A stretch of DNA of 64,000 bases, taken from assembly GCA_030378005.1 (NCBI GenBank), contig JAUCGF010000083.1:1-64000 (forward strand), written 5' to 3'. Below are positions 15,467 to 24,909 of the stretch, piece by piece. The DNA comes from Desulfococcaceae bacterium HSG9. Its GTDB lineage: Bacteria > Desulfobacterota > Desulfobacteria > Desulfobacterales > JAUCGF01. Each line of letters opens with the position of its first letter. Position 1 is the stretch's first letter. The notes beneath the pieces are model-generated. The model was not told the origin of the DNA. It worked only from the letters and a program-made list of their open reading frames with translations, and did no database searches. Made by a program: the position numbers and the translations under genes.

Positions 15467-16297
15467 TTGAAACGGTTTTTCAAAAACCTGAATTTTACAT
15501 TAGGCTTCATCCTTTCACTCACTGTGATTCTGATGGCGGTTGCCAGCTTAATCAGGACACCTTATAATCCTGATTCAATGAACGCGCGGGCGCGTTTACA
15601 AGCGCCATCGTTCAGTCATCCGTTCGGCACCGACCAGTATGGTCGGGACATTTTTTCAAGAACAATGGTCGGTGCGGTCAATTCTGTAATCGTGGGATTG
15701 GTAACTGTTGCTATTGGTATGAGTCTGGGGATATTGATGGGATTAACCGCGGCCTACTATGGCCGCTGGGCCGATGAAGGGCTGATGCGCTTTGCCGATC
15801 TGCTTTTCGGATTTCCGGCGGTACTTACCGCCATTTTGATTACATCTGTTCTTGGTCCGTCAATGGTGAATGCCATGCTGGCTATCGGTATTTTTTATAT
15901 TCCGATTTTTGCCCGATTAACCCGTGCGGTCGCGTTGACAATCTGGCAGCGTGAATTTATTGAGGCCGCCAGAGCCAGCGGAATCAGCGAACTGATGATC
16001 ACCTGGCGGCATGTGCTGCCCAATACGCTTTCACCGTTAATTATTCAGGGAACCATTCAGTTTGCCATTGCAATTTTAGCGGAAGCCGGGTTAAGCTATC
16101 TCGGATTGGGAACCCAACCGCCTCATGCTTCATGGGGACGGATGCTCAATGAAGCCCAAACGTTTATGTCTATTGCGCCCTGGATGTGTATTTTTCCCGG
16201 AATTGCGATTGCATGGGCCGTTTTAGGATTCAATTTACTCGGAGATGGCCTGCGTGACGCGCTTGATCCCACGATGAGAAATTACGGATATAAATAA
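15467..16297 (+). CDS. dppC: Peptide ABC transporter permease, DppC/OppC family
   Basis: 276 residues beginning at a TTG at 15467. It has an N-terminal transmembrane helix followed by HPFGTDQYGRDIFSR, the conserved opening of the family, and five further helices. The EAA loop that docks on the ATPase is present: EFIEAARASGISELMITWRH. The two ATPases are downstream, but the usual partner permease DppB and the binding protein DppA are missing: the Doc toxin gene ends 18 bp upstream. The transporter is therefore incomplete in this window. Confidence 0.9.
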   Translation: MKRFFKNLNFTLGFILSLTVILMAVASLIRTPYNPDSMNARARLQAPSFSHPFGTDQYGRDIFSRTMVGAVNSVIVGLVTVAIGMSLGILMGLTAAYYGRWADEGLMRFADLLFGFPAVLTAILITSVLGPSMVNAMLAIGIFYIPIFARLTRAVALTIWQREFIEAARASGISELMITWRHVLPNTLSPLIIQGTIQFAIAILAEAGLSYLGLGTQPPHASWGRMLNEAQTFMSIAPWMCIFPGIAIAWAVLGFNLLGDGLRDALDPTMRNYGYK

Positions 16298-16303
16298 AGC
16301 CTT

Positions 16304-17659
16304 ATGAAACCTGACCAAGTAAACATCACAGACGAAGCCACCCGGAAAATTGCAGATGCCATCGATTCTCACGAACTGATTACGTTCACCCGTGAGCTGG
16401 TTAAAATCAATACCGTTTGGGACCCGGATGCAGGCACATGCGAAAAACCTGCTGTCCTTCATATTGCTGACTGGGCTGAACGGCAGGGCTTTCAGGTAGA
16501 ATTAAACACGGTTGCGCCAGGCCGTCTCAATGCCATTGTAACATGGCCGGAGGAAATTCGGAAATCGGAATTCGGAAATCGGAATTCGGAAATCCCCATT
16601 CCCCATTCCGAATTTCCGAAACGTGTATTGATGTTTGAAGGCCATACGGATGTCGTTACACCCGGCAATATAAACACTTGGAACTACGAACCGTTTGGCG
16701 CTAAGATTGTTGATGATCGTATTTATGGACGGGGTACCAATGATACCAAAGGCAATCTGGCAGCTATGTTGGTAGCCATGGCGGCTTTGAAAAAATCGGG
16801 AATCAACCTGAATGGCTCCATTATCGGCGGCGTGCTGTGTGATGAAGAGGGCGACATGACCGGAGTTCAGGATTTTATCCGTCGCGGCCATGCTGACACC
16901 GTTACCGGCGCTGTTATTTGTGAACCGCAAGATGGTATGCTTTGCTTCACACAAAAAGGCGCTTTGCGGGTGAAACTGACCATTCAAGGCAAAATGAGCC
17001 ACGGCGCGATGCCGTTAGCCGGTTTAAATACGGCTCCGGCCATCGCGCACTTAATTGACGGATTCCATCAATTGGAGTGTGACGCTATCGAAAAATTTGG
17101 TAAAGATAAGCACTTAGGCTGGCCGAGCTTTACTCCAACCGTGATTCTGGCGCCTTTCGAGGGAGAAGCGCAATTGAATGTAATGCCCGGTGAAGCGCGC
17201 CTGTTAGTCGATATTCGCACAGTTCCCGGACAATCACATGATGACATTCGCAAAGATATCGTTCTATTGACAAAGACCGTTACCGAAAAAATCAGGGAAC
17301 ACTATCGCAGCCATGACGCACGTCTTAACCTGAAGCGCGATACCCGATTAAATATCAAAACTGACTTTATCACGGACCGCCCTTGCACTTTTACTGATAT
17401 TAATGATCCGATTGTAAAAGCGGCAGATTGGGCCACTCGCCGCATTACCGGACAAGTGCCGGTTTACGCTGGCGTGCCGGGTGCGACTGACGGAACCTAT
17501 TTATGGGCTTCCAAAAATATTCCGATTATTACGATGGGCGCGGGTGACCGTGAAGTTCCCCATCAAGCGGATGAATGGGTGAATATCGACCAACTAATCG
17601 AAACCGCCCATATCTATGCGCTGACAGCATTGCATTATCTTAGCGGAGAACCGGCGTGA
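16304..17659 (+). CDS. M20-family metallopeptidase (ArgE/DapE type) with a repeat-encoded insert
   Basis: 451 residues. M20 enzymes are cytoplasmic two-zinc peptidases or deacylases. Metal-site motifs are visible: FEGHTDVV near residue 108, GRGTNDTKGNL, DEEGDMTG, and a late GAGDREVPHQADEW with the last histidine. Its location inside a peptide-transporter operon points to hydrolysis of imported peptides. Residues about 84-106 are encoded by 7-bp repeats and replace what is normally a short loop before the first metal motif. The gene stays in frame through this insert. Its stop overlaps the next gene's GTG (GTGA). Confidence 0.88.
   Translation: MKPDQVNITDEATRKIADAIDSHELITFTRELVKINTVWDPDAGTCEKPAVLHIADWAERQGFQVELNTVAPGRLNAIVTWPEEIRKSEFGNRNSEIPIPHSEFPKRVLMFEGHTDVVTPGNINTWNYEPFGAKIVDDRIYGRGTNDTKGNLAAMLVAMAALKKSGINLNGSIIGGVLCDEEGDMTGVQDFIRRGHADTVTGAVICEPQDGMLCFTQKGALRVKLTIQGKMSHGAMPLAGLNTAPAIAHLIDGFHQLECDAIEKFGKDKHLGWPSFTPTVILAPFEGEAQLNVMPGEARLLVDIRTVPGQSHDDIRKDIVLLTKTVTEKIREHYRSHDARLNLKRDTRLNIKTDFITDRPCTFTDINDPIVKAADWATRRITGQVPVYAGVPGATDGTYLWASKNIPIITMGAGDREVPHQADEWVNIDQLIETAHIYALTALHYLSGEPA
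16554..16620 (+). repeat. Heptanucleotide repeat array inside the M20 gene
   Basis: About nine 7-bp units, first of the type ATTCGGA/AATCGGA and then their near-complement ATTCCCC/ATTCCGA, so the array can fold back on itself. Nine units equal 63 bp, a multiple of three, which explains why the frame is preserved. Confidence 0.85.
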
Positions 17660-18624
17660 ATCGGTCTCTGCTGTCCATTGATAATCTTGCAGTGCATTTT
17701 GAAACACCCGATGGACCGGCGCGCGCGGTTGACAACATCAGCTTGAATATACACGCCGGCGAAACCCTCGGACTGGTGGGTGAATCCGGATGCGGTAAAA
17801 GCCTGACCGCACTTAGCATACTGCGCTTACTGCCGGCAGCGGCTCGCATGAGCGCTGGAGAAATCACATTTAAAAACGATAATCTTGCCGATTTTACGGA
17901 TGCCGGTATGCGTCATATCCGCGGTCGTGAAATCGCCATGATTTTTCAGGAACCCATGACATCACTAAACCCGGTGATGCCCATCGGTTTTCAGGTGGCC
18001 GAACCGCTGATAACGCATCAAAAACTGCCTAAAGCCGATGCCTATTCACAAGCCGCGGAATGGCTTGAATATGTCAGGATTCCGGCGGCTGGAAAACGGT
18101 TGAACGACTATCCCCACCAACTGTCCGGAGGAATGCGCCAACGGGTGATGATCGCTATGGCAATGGTATGCCGGCCGCTCTTGTTAATTGCGGATGAACC
18201 GACAACCGCATTGGATGTTACGATTCAGGCTCAGATATTGGCTCTGATGCGAAGACTCAAAGAAACGCAACAGATGGCGTTGCTGCTTATATCACATGAT
18301 CTTAGCATTATCGCTCAAATGGCGAATCGCGTTGCTGTCATGTATGCCGGCCAGGTGGTGGAAATATCCCCTGTCAAGCAGTTATTTGACCGACCGCTTC
18401 ATCCCTACACACAAGGGTTGCTGCGTTCAATACCGCTTCCGGGAACCGTTGAAAAGCGACTTTTTGAAATTTCCGGAACTGTGCCGCGATTGACCGATAT
18501 GATTCGAGGATGCAAGTTCAGCGAGCGCTGTATTCAGGCGCAAAAGCGTTGTTATGATGAAAAACCGGAACTTTTAAATATCGGAGATGGGCGTAAAGTG
18601 CGATGCTGGCTTGGACAAAATTGA
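17656..18624 (+). CDS. dppD: Peptide ABC transporter ATPase, DppD/OppD family
   Basis: 322 residues. Walker [10 protein letters not shown] near residue 40, Q-loop in [11 protein letters not shown], signature LSGGMRQR, Walker [13 protein letters not shown] and the H-switch ISHDLS. The C-terminal oligopeptide-transporter extension carries [15 protein letters not shown], a cysteine cluster known to bind an iron-sulfur cluster in some members. The GTG start overlaps the peptidase stop. It energises the DppC-type permease upstream together with DppF. Confidence 0.92.
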   Translation: MNRSLLSIDNLAVHFETPDGPARAVDNISLNIHAGETLGLVGESGCGKSLTALSILRLLPAAARMSAGEITFKNDNLADFTDAGMRHIRGREIAMIFQEPMTSLNPVMPIGFQVAEPLITHQKLPKADAYSQAAEWLEYVRIPAAGKRLNDYPHQLSGGMRQRVMIAMAMVCRPLLLIADEPTTALDVTIQAQILALMRRLKETQQMALLLISHDLSIIAQMANRVAVMYAGQVVEISPVKQLFDRPLHPYTQGLLRSIPLPGTVEKRLFEISGTVPRLTDMIRGCKFSERCIQAQKRCYDEKPELLNIGDGRKVRCWLGQN

Positions 18625-18631
18625 ATTTTTT

Positions 18632-18732
18632 GTAGGGTGGGTGAAGCGCAGCGCAACCCACCATCTTTCAATTTCGAACCAATCTCGGAACGAAAATACA
18701 TGGTGGGTTTCGCTACGCTTCACCCACCCTAC
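18632..18732. repeat. GTAGGGTGGG palindromic repeat inside the peptide-transport operon, family C
   Basis: 101 bp with long inverted arms: GTAGGGTGGGTGAAGCG at the left and its complement at the right, plus inner ACCCACCAT/ATGGTGGGT. It separates dppD from dppF and should fold into a long hairpin in the mRNA. Other members of the family are at 2251, 32305 and 37175. Confidence 0.8.
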
Positions 18733-18763
18733 ATATCAGTTTTAAGATATAGAGATTTCAACG

Positions 18764-19744
18764 ATGACGTCTGGCAACCTACTTGTAGTCAAAGATTTAA
18801 AAAAGTTTTTCCCGCTTAGAAAAGGCTTATTTACCAAGCCGCGCGTATGGGCGCAGGCCGTGGCCGGTGTTTCTTTTGCTATCAAAAAGGGAGAAAGCTT
18901 TGGCCTGGTCGGAGAATCGGGATGCGGGAAAACAACTTTGGCCCGTCTGATTATGCGATTGCTTCGTCCCACAGCCGGCCAAATCGTGTTTGACGGAACG
19001 GATATTACCGCAATGAACAGTAAAGCCATGCGGCCGTTGCGCCGCCGAATGCAGATTATTTTTCAGGATCCTTATGCCAGTCTTAATCCGCGGTTCCGGG
19101 CAGCATCAATCGTTACCGAACCGCTATCGGCCCGCCTGCGTATGACTAAGGCCCGACGCCGGCAGGAAGCCGCCCGGTTGCTTATTAAAGTGGGATTAAA
19201 CGCGCATGATGTCCTGAAATATCCCCACGAATTTTCCGGCGGCCAACGTCAGCGACTTGGCATTGCCCGCGCCCTGAGCGTGCAACCCGATTTGATTGTG
19301 GCGGATGAACCGGTCAGCGCGCTGGATGTGTCTGTTCAGGCGCAAATTATCAATCTTTTACTTGATCTCAAAGAAAATGCCAATCTTACATATCTGTTTA
19401 TTTCCCATGATCTCAGCGTTGTTGAATATCTATGTGACCGTATCGCTGTGATGTATTTGGGGCGCATCGTAGAACTGGCTCCTAAAAATAATTTTCGTAA
19501 TGTACCTCGCCATCCCTATACTAAAATGTTGCTGCATGCTGCTCCGCAGCCTGATCCGCTTATGCCGATGGAAATTGATGTTCGTGACGAAGAAGCGCCT
19601 AACCCGATTAATCCGCCTTCGGGATGCGGTTTTCATCCTCGCTGCCCATACATGCGAAACCGATGTCGTGTGAATGTGCCTTCTCTTGTCAAAGTGGATA
19701 AAAGTCATTATGTTGCCTGTTTAAACTTAAACCTTAAAACTTGA
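18764..19744 (+). CDS. dppF: Peptide ABC transporter ATPase, DppF/OppF family
   Basis: 326 residues. Walker A GESGCGKTTL, Q-loop IFQDPYASLNPR, signature FSGGQRQRLGIARAL, Walker B IVADEPVSALD, H-switch ISHDLSVVEY. The family C-terminal extension ends in SGCGFHPRCPYMRNRC with a cysteine cluster. It forms the ATPase heterodimer with DppD. It is separated from dppD by the hairpin repeat at 18632, which could lower its expression relative to the upstream genes. Confidence 0.92.
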   Translation: MTSGNLLVVKDLKKFFPLRKGLFTKPRVWAQAVAGVSFAIKKGESFGLVGESGCGKTTLARLIMRLLRPTAGQIVFDGTDITAMNSKAMRPLRRRMQIIFQDPYASLNPRFRAASIVTEPLSARLRMTKARRRQEAARLLIKVGLNAHDVLKYPHEFSGGQRQRLGIARALSVQPDLIVADEPVSALDVSVQAQIINLLLDLKENANLTYLFISHDLSVVEYLCDRIAVMYLGRIVELAPKNNFRNVPRHPYTKMLLHAAPQPDPLMPMEIDVRDEEAPNPINPPSGCGFHPRCPYMRNRCRVNVPSLVKVDKSHYVACLNLNLKT

Positions 19745-19759
19745 TAACAAAGACACGAT

Positions 19760-21157
19760 ATGAAAAAACCAATATTTGAAAAAAAAGATATTTTGATTGT
19801 TGAAGATGAAGTTTCTTTGTCTAAACAACTGAAATGGGGGCTTCGACAGATCTATAACGTAACCACTACCAACAATGCTAAAAATGCGCGTAAACTGTTA
19901 AAAACCACTTTTTTTCCGGTGATCACTTTGGACTTGGGATTGCCGCCGTCTCCGGATACGTCTGAAGAGGGGTTTCGACTTCTCAAAGAAATGCCCACTT
20001 TGGCACCTTACACCAAAGTCATCGTTATAACCGGAAATGATGAACAGGATAATGCTATCAAGGCGATTTCACTCGGCGCGGCAGATTTCTGCGCCAAACC
20101 GATTGATCTGGATATGCTCAAAATTATCCTTGAACGCACATTCAAAATAAGTGAACTTGAAAAAGAAAATCGTCGTGCGGAACAATTAGAGGAAGTCGAA
20201 CATTCTTTGTGCGGTATATACGGTAAATGCCAGATAATGAAGGAGCTTTTCAGCTCTATCCGCCAAGTCAGCGACACCGCCTATCCGGTGCTTATACTGG
20301 GTGAAAGCGGTACGGGCAAAGAAATGGTGGCCAATGCGATTCATCAATTAAGTTCCAAATCAAATCAGTCGTTGGTTGCGATCAATTGTGCGGCCATACC
20401 TGAAAATTTACTGGAGAGTGAATTGTTCGGACATGAAAAAGGTTCTTTCACAGGTGCGGATGCGGTTAAAATCGGACGATTTGAAAAGGGGCATGACGGT
20501 ACAGTTTTTCTGGATGAAATCGGAGATATGCCTATGGGGCTTCAAGCCAAGTTGCTGCGTTTTTTGCAGGAAGGTACGATTGAACGTGTGGGAGGCACTG
20601 AAACATTAAAACTGAATGTGCGCATCTTGGCTGCAACCAATGTAAACATACGGAATGCCGTAAGTAAAGGGAAATTCCGTGAAGACCTTTTCTTTCGTTT
20701 AAATGTGGTTCCGATAAACATTCCGCCATTGAGGAAACGGCCTGAAGATATTTTATTTTTAATGAATCATTTTATGGAAAAAGAAAGCGGCAATCTCAAA
20801 CGAACCGATATAGTCGTGTCGAGAGCAGCCCAAAATGCCCTAAAACAGCATTCGTGGAGCGGTAATGTCCGGGAACTCCAAAATCGCATCCGCCGGGCTT
20901 TGGCAAGTCTTGAAGGCAATTTAATAACACCTGGGGAACTCGGATTAGAGGATACCACACCTGAACCTTTGGGAGAAGACGAGACTATAGAGGCAAATTC
21001 CGTTGTCACACTTAAAAACGCCCGCATTGAAGCCGAACGTCTGGCGATTCAGGCCGCCATGGCGGCCGCTTCAAACAATATCAGCAAAGCGGCTAAATTA
21101 TTGGGGACAAGTCGGCCAACCGTGCATAATTTACTAAAGAAATACAAGTTAGGTTAG
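19760..21157 (+). CDS. prsR: Sigma-54-dependent response regulator, PrsR type
   Basis: 465 residues. The N-terminal receiver has the features of the PEP-CTERM/exosortase-associated PrsR group: ILIVEDEVSLSKQLKWGL, the phospho-Asp in TLDLGLPPSPDT, and KVIVITGNDEQDNAIKAISL. A sigma-54 AAA+ domain follows with GESGTGKE, a sigma-contact loop GSFTGA (canonical GAFTGA) and the switch region FLDEIGDMP. A Fis-type helix-turn-helix is at the C-terminus (ISKAAKLLGTSRPTVHNLLK). In other bacteria this regulator works with the kinase PrsK and controls exopolysaccharide and exosortase genes. None of those genes is nearby, so the role is inferred from similarity only. Confidence 0.8.
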   Translation: MKKPIFEKKDILIVEDEVSLSKQLKWGLRQIYNVTTTNNAKNARKLLKTTFFPVITLDLGLPPSPDTSEEGFRLLKEMPTLAPYTKVIVITGNDEQDNAIKAISLGAADFCAKPIDLDMLKIILERTFKISELEKENRRAEQLEEVEHSLCGIYGKCQIMKELFSSIRQVSDTAYPVLILGESGTGKEMVANAIHQLSSKSNQSLVAINCAAIPENLLESELFGHEKGSFTGADAVKIGRFEKGHDGTVFLDEIGDMPMGLQAKLLRFLQEGTIERVGGTETLKLNVRILAATNVNIRNAVSKGKFREDLFFRLNVVPINIPPLRKRPEDILFLMNHFMEKESGNLKRTDIVVSRAAQNALKQHSWSGNVRELQNRIRRALASLEGNLITPGELGLEDTTPEPLGEDETIEANSVVTLKNARIEAERLAIQAAMAAASNNISKAAKLLGTSRPTVHNLLKKYKLG

Positions 21158-21276
21158 TAGCACTTTGTTAGATTACCGGCAAACATCTGTGATTTTTGAA
21201 ACGTGAAACGTGATTCGTGAAAGTAGAACGAAAAATTTTATGAAATGCTACTAAAGGAGTGTTGCAATCAGAATAC

Positions 21277-21813
21277 TTATAGTTCTCCGTTTTTTTCCAA
21301 CTTTTCAACCTCTTTGAGAGTTGGTAAGTCTTTTAGCGTATTCAAATCAAATACTTCAAGAAAAAATTTGGTGGTGGCATAAATCATGGGACGTCCCGGA
21401 ATTTCACGTCTTCCAAGAATACGAATCAGTTTACGATCCAGCAGCAAGCGCAAAACGCCACCGCTATCCACTCCTCTGATCTTTTCGATTTCGCTACGGA
21501 TGACCGGTTCATTCCATGCGACAATCGACAGGGTTTCCAGAGCGGCTTTGCTAAGGCGCCGCGGATTGGCTTGAATCATACGGATAATATGCTGCCTATA
21601 TTCGGGACGACTGCGTATCTGCCATCCACCGGCAACTTCACATAAATGGAATCCGCCTCCACGGGCATTATATTCATCCGCCAATGCTTTAAGCGCTTCC
21701 CGAATTTCCTTTGTACTAAAATCAAGCGTATTTTTAAGTGTAGCGACCGCCAAAGGTTTCTCCGCCACAAACAGAATGCTTTCGATGATGTTTTTTATAT
21801 CACTGTTTATCAT
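21277..21813 (-). CDS. scpB: Segregation and condensation protein B
   Basis: 178 residues, normal for ScpB, the winged-helix subunit of the SMC-ScpAB condensin complex on the chromosome. Diagnostic segments are IESILFVAEKPL at the start, LSKAALETLSIVAWNEPVIR in the middle and GRPMIYATTKFFLEVF near the end. It stands alone here; scpA is not adjacent in the window. The region before its start carries a deleted MITE copy (21854-21917). Confidence 0.92.
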   Translation of the reverse strand: MINSDIKNIIESILFVAEKPLAVATLKNTLDFSTKEIREALKALADEYNARGGGFHLCEVAGGWQIRSRPEYRQHIIRMIQANPRRLSKAALETLSIVAWNEPVIRSEIEKIRGVDSGGVLRLLLDRKLIRILGRREIPGRPMIYATTKFFLEVFDLNTLKDLPTLKEVEKLEKNGEL

Positions 21814-21853
21814 TTAAAAAATTAAATTGCCTATCATACTCGGCTTAGTTATA

Positions 21854-21917
21854 ATCAGTAGTATGCAAAAAATCGCTGTGCTTAATTTTTGCGCTCCTGA
21901 ACTTTCCATCTACTGAT
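21854..21917. mobile_element. Deleted copy of the family A MITE
   Basis: 64 bp. It keeps the left end ATCAGTAG and the right end AAAATCGC...TTAATTTTTGCGCTCC...TTTCCATCTACTGAT but has lost the middle. It lies just upstream of scpB on the scpB 5' side. Confidence 0.65.
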
Positions 21918-22036
21918 ATAGACTGTCACATATTAAATTTCAGAAAGATTGTTCATAATCTTTGAGTTTTACCCAAGCATTTTTGAAATTATTTAGGTGA
22001 CTGTCTATAATTGCGATTTTGATATGTACCTTATGT

Positions 22037-24859
22037 TTAAAAAGTATAACCGATTGAAAAATAGAGCCTTCCCATACTTTCGTTTTCTTGGGAGTCCAGT
22101 TTGAATCCATATAAAAACCCGATAGGGCCGATGGGTGTGATATATCTTAATCCCAGACCGGCGGCAGAGCGAAATGTTTCGGAATTATCGGCGTCAATCG
22201 TATCGGTCAGGCGACCAATGTCATAAAAAACGGTCAGTTCAATATTCATCCCCATTTCGATGCGTGCTTCCATGCTTCCGATCATGGCCTGCTCGCCACC
22301 GAGGGGCCGTCCGTCTTGGTCGTAACGAAACAGATTCTCTTTATATCCCCGTATGTCTCTGACGCCACCCATGAAAAAAAGTTGATCGTCAGGTATTTTT
22401 TTAATATCGCCATAAGGTTCAAGGCTACCGATTCGCCCCATGCAGGCCAGGGTCAGACGTTCCCACGGACTGTAATAATAGCGGGCATCGAATTCATATC
22501 TTATAAAATTATCCAATGAGTTTTCAAATCCGGTGGAAATATCGGCGGAAGCAGAGGAATAGACGCCTTTCTTAGGTCGTACAGAGGAATCACGGCCATC
22601 GTAGCGCAACGCCGGTGTTGCCACAAACATCCGCCGTTGCTCTGATTCATCGTTTTCGTAAAATTCGGACGCCGCATTTGTGAACGTATCAGTTCTGAAT
22701 TGCTCCCTCTGTTCCAGACGGAACGTCAGGTCAGTAAACAGGCGTTCAATCCATTTACGGCTAAAAGCAAGGGATGTGCCAAATTTGCGTGTGCCAAAAT
22801 CCTGATTCACTTCTTTTTGTTCTTCCCAGTAAGCGTCCCAGACAGATGTTATGCGAGATCCGAACAAGCGCGGCTCTCTGATTTTCAAACTGCCTGAATA
22901 GCCGATCTCGCTGATTTCCAATTCTGCCGAACCGTTCATATTGGCTCCGAACAAATTACGATGCCCGGCCTGGGACTGTAGATAGAAAAGGCGCAGCGTA
23001 TCATAACCGACACCGGATTCGATATAATACGGCGCCTTTTCCTCAATTTCCGCAAAAAAATGTACTTTGGACGCACGCTCTTTTAATCCGACATATCTGA
23101 TGTGTGCGCCGTCAATACATGTCAACGCTCTGATATTTTGTTCGGTTTTAAGAATTTTTTGCCGTGAAAAGGGCGTACCCGGCAGCACTTCAAGTTCATT
23201 TTCAAAAATTCGGCGTTGGGTCATAAAATTACCGCTGAAATATACCTCACCGGTCTCTACATACGGTCCCTGATTGACATTATACTCAATTTGAACAAGT
23301 GAATGATCGGGATTTGATTTGACGCTGACTTTGATTGTAACATGGGGATAGCCTTTTTCGGCTATCAAAGCCACCAGAGTATTGGCATCATCTTCCAATA
23401 ACACCGGATTAAACGGATTGCCTGCTCGCAATTTGAGTTCCGCCCGCATTTTTTCGTCTGACTGTAATTTACCGGCATCTGTTTCGGCCTGCCTGATTGT
23501 CACCGACTCGACCTGCGTTTGGATGCCTTCGGTGATTTTGATGGTAACGTCCGCTTTTTGCTGTCTATACGAAAAATCGAAAATTTGTACCGTTTTATCA
23601 ACATGGACATTCTGAAAGCCTTTTTGATGATATAAGGCGGTAATCGCCTTTAAATCATCATCCAGAATCTTGGGAACATAAGCGCCGCTATGAAGCCAAC
23701 CCGGTCGATGGGTCAACATCTGTTTGGTAATTTTTTCATCGTCAAAGTGATGGTTGCCTGTGATATAGATTTCATTGACAATTGTTTGGAGGCCTTCATC
23801 TATATGTAAGTTTAACAGATGTACGGATTCTTGCTTTATGATTTCATCTGTTTCCTTCACAGCAATTTTTGTATCCCCAAAGCCGGCCTTCTCATAGCGT
23901 TGCCCGATTTTTTTCAGGCTTTGAGCAACCCCGCGTCCATGCTGGTTGCCTTTGTCTGACAGAACCAAATCTTTTTTAAGGGTGTAGTCCCAAAAAGCGG
24001 GGCTACCATCGAAAACCACATCATAACGCGGCCCGGCTTCAATTTTAAAAAAAAGCGAAACCTCTGTAAGTTCGGGAACTTTATCAGTCGTACAAGTTAC
24101 TTTGACATCGGCAAAGCCTTTGCTGCGGCAGTATTCGGTGATACTTTTTATATCTGTCTTAATATGTTTTTTGATAAAGCGTCCGGCTTCCCAAGGAAGC
24201 AGAAAGGCAATATATGTTTTCAGGCGTAATTTAAGCAGCATTTCCGAAAAAGAATGATTTCCATGTATTTCAAATCGTTTTATTTTATAATATTTACCAG
24301 AAGTTATATTGATATCTACAAGTACCTGTCCATCGGTGTTATCAGTTGTGGCGGACACTTCAATATGAGGGTTTATAAAGCCTTCATTATGATAAAGCTT
24401 TTTGATAAGATTCGGCTGCTCATCAAGTTTTTTACGGGAAAAATTTTGACCGAAATCAATCGTCAGCGCTTTAAGGACATCTGCATTAAAGAGCGGTGAA
24501 GCTCCGGTAATACGGATATTTTTGATTTGTTGAAACGGCGTTAATTGAAACACCAGCGTTATGCCGGTTTCATCTTCATGGGAATCCACATGAATTTTTT
24601 CAAATCGGCCGCAGTGTTTTAAAGCGTCAAGCGATTGCTGAAGTTTTTCCCCGGAAAATGGCCGGTTTTCAGATAAACCAATCAGATTGTAAGCGATGTT
24701 ACGATACATGCTGTTCGAACTGGCAAGACCATCTTTGATTTCAACGACGATAGCCGCAATTTCAAAATCAGAAGATGGTATCAGCGGTTCTGCTATGGCA
24801 AGTTCGTCATGCACACACAATATCATTAATAGCATAATAAATAGTATAAGGTAGCGCAT
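22037..24859 (-). CDS. Outer-membrane assembly protein of the BamA/TamA (Omp85) family
   Basis: 940 residues with a signal peptide (about 1-23). Residues 110-600 contain six recognisable POTRA domains with the usual spacing of G-N/A-x-x-F and a following LY-x-x-G-F/Y segment (KKLYHNEGF, YCRSKGF, RYEKAGF, LYHQKGF, LIAEKGY, then a shorter last one). A degenerate seventh may occupy 32-105. The C-terminal 340 residues form the 16-stranded barrel with the family motif GGVRDIRGY and a terminal Phe. Such proteins insert or secrete outer-membrane proteins. BamA has five POTRA domains and TamA three, so this is an expanded paralogue and not necessarily the main BamA. No skp or translocation partner gene is adjacent. 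Confidence 0.88.
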   Translation of the reverse strand: MRYLILFIMLLMILCVHDELAIAEPLIPSSDFEIAAIVVEIKDGLASSNSMYRNIAYNLIGLSENRPFSGEKLQQSLDALKHCGRFEKIHVDSHEDETGITLVFQLTPFQQIKNIRITGASPLFNADVLKALTIDFGQNFSRKKLDEQPNLIKKLYHNEGFINPHIEVSATTDNTDGQVLVDINITSGKYYKIKRFEIHGNHSFSEMLLKLRLKTYIAFLLPWEAGRFIKKHIKTDIKSITEYCRSKGFADVKVTCTTDKVPELTEVSLFFKIEAGPRYDVVFDGSPAFWDYTLKKDLVLSDKGNQHGRGVAQSLKKIGQRYEKAGFGDTKIAVKETDEIIKQESVHLLNLHIDEGLQTIVNEIYITGNHHFDDEKITKQMLTHRPGWLHSGAYVPKILDDDLKAITALYHQKGFQNVHVDKTVQIFDFSYRQQKADVTIKITEGIQTQVESVTIRQAETDAGKLQSDEKMRAELKLRAGNPFNPVLLEDDANTLVALIAEKGYPHVTIKVSVKSNPDHSLVQIEYNVNQGPYVETGEVYFSGNFMTQRRIFENELEVLPGTPFSRQKILKTEQNIRALTCIDGAHIRYVGLKERASKVHFFAEIEEKAPYYIESGVGYDTLRLFYLQSQAGHRNLFGANMNGSAELEISEIGYSGSLKIREPRLFGSRITSVWDAYWEEQKEVNQDFGTRKFGTSLAFSRKWIERLFTDLTFRLEQREQFRTDTFTNAASEFYENDESEQRRMFVATPALRYDGRDSSVRPKKGVYSSASADISTGFENSLDNFIRYEFDARYYYSPWERLTLACMGRIGSLEPYGDIKKIPDDQLFFMGGVRDIRGYKENLFRYDQDGRPLGGEQAMIGSMEARIEMGMNIELTVFYDIGRLTDTIDADNSETFRSAAGLGLRYITPIGPIGFLYGFKLDSQENESMGRLYFSIGYTF

Positions 24860-24909
24860 ATATCCCGCCTTTTTTGAGATTAAGAACAGTGATTCAATAA
24901 CTTCCCCTA

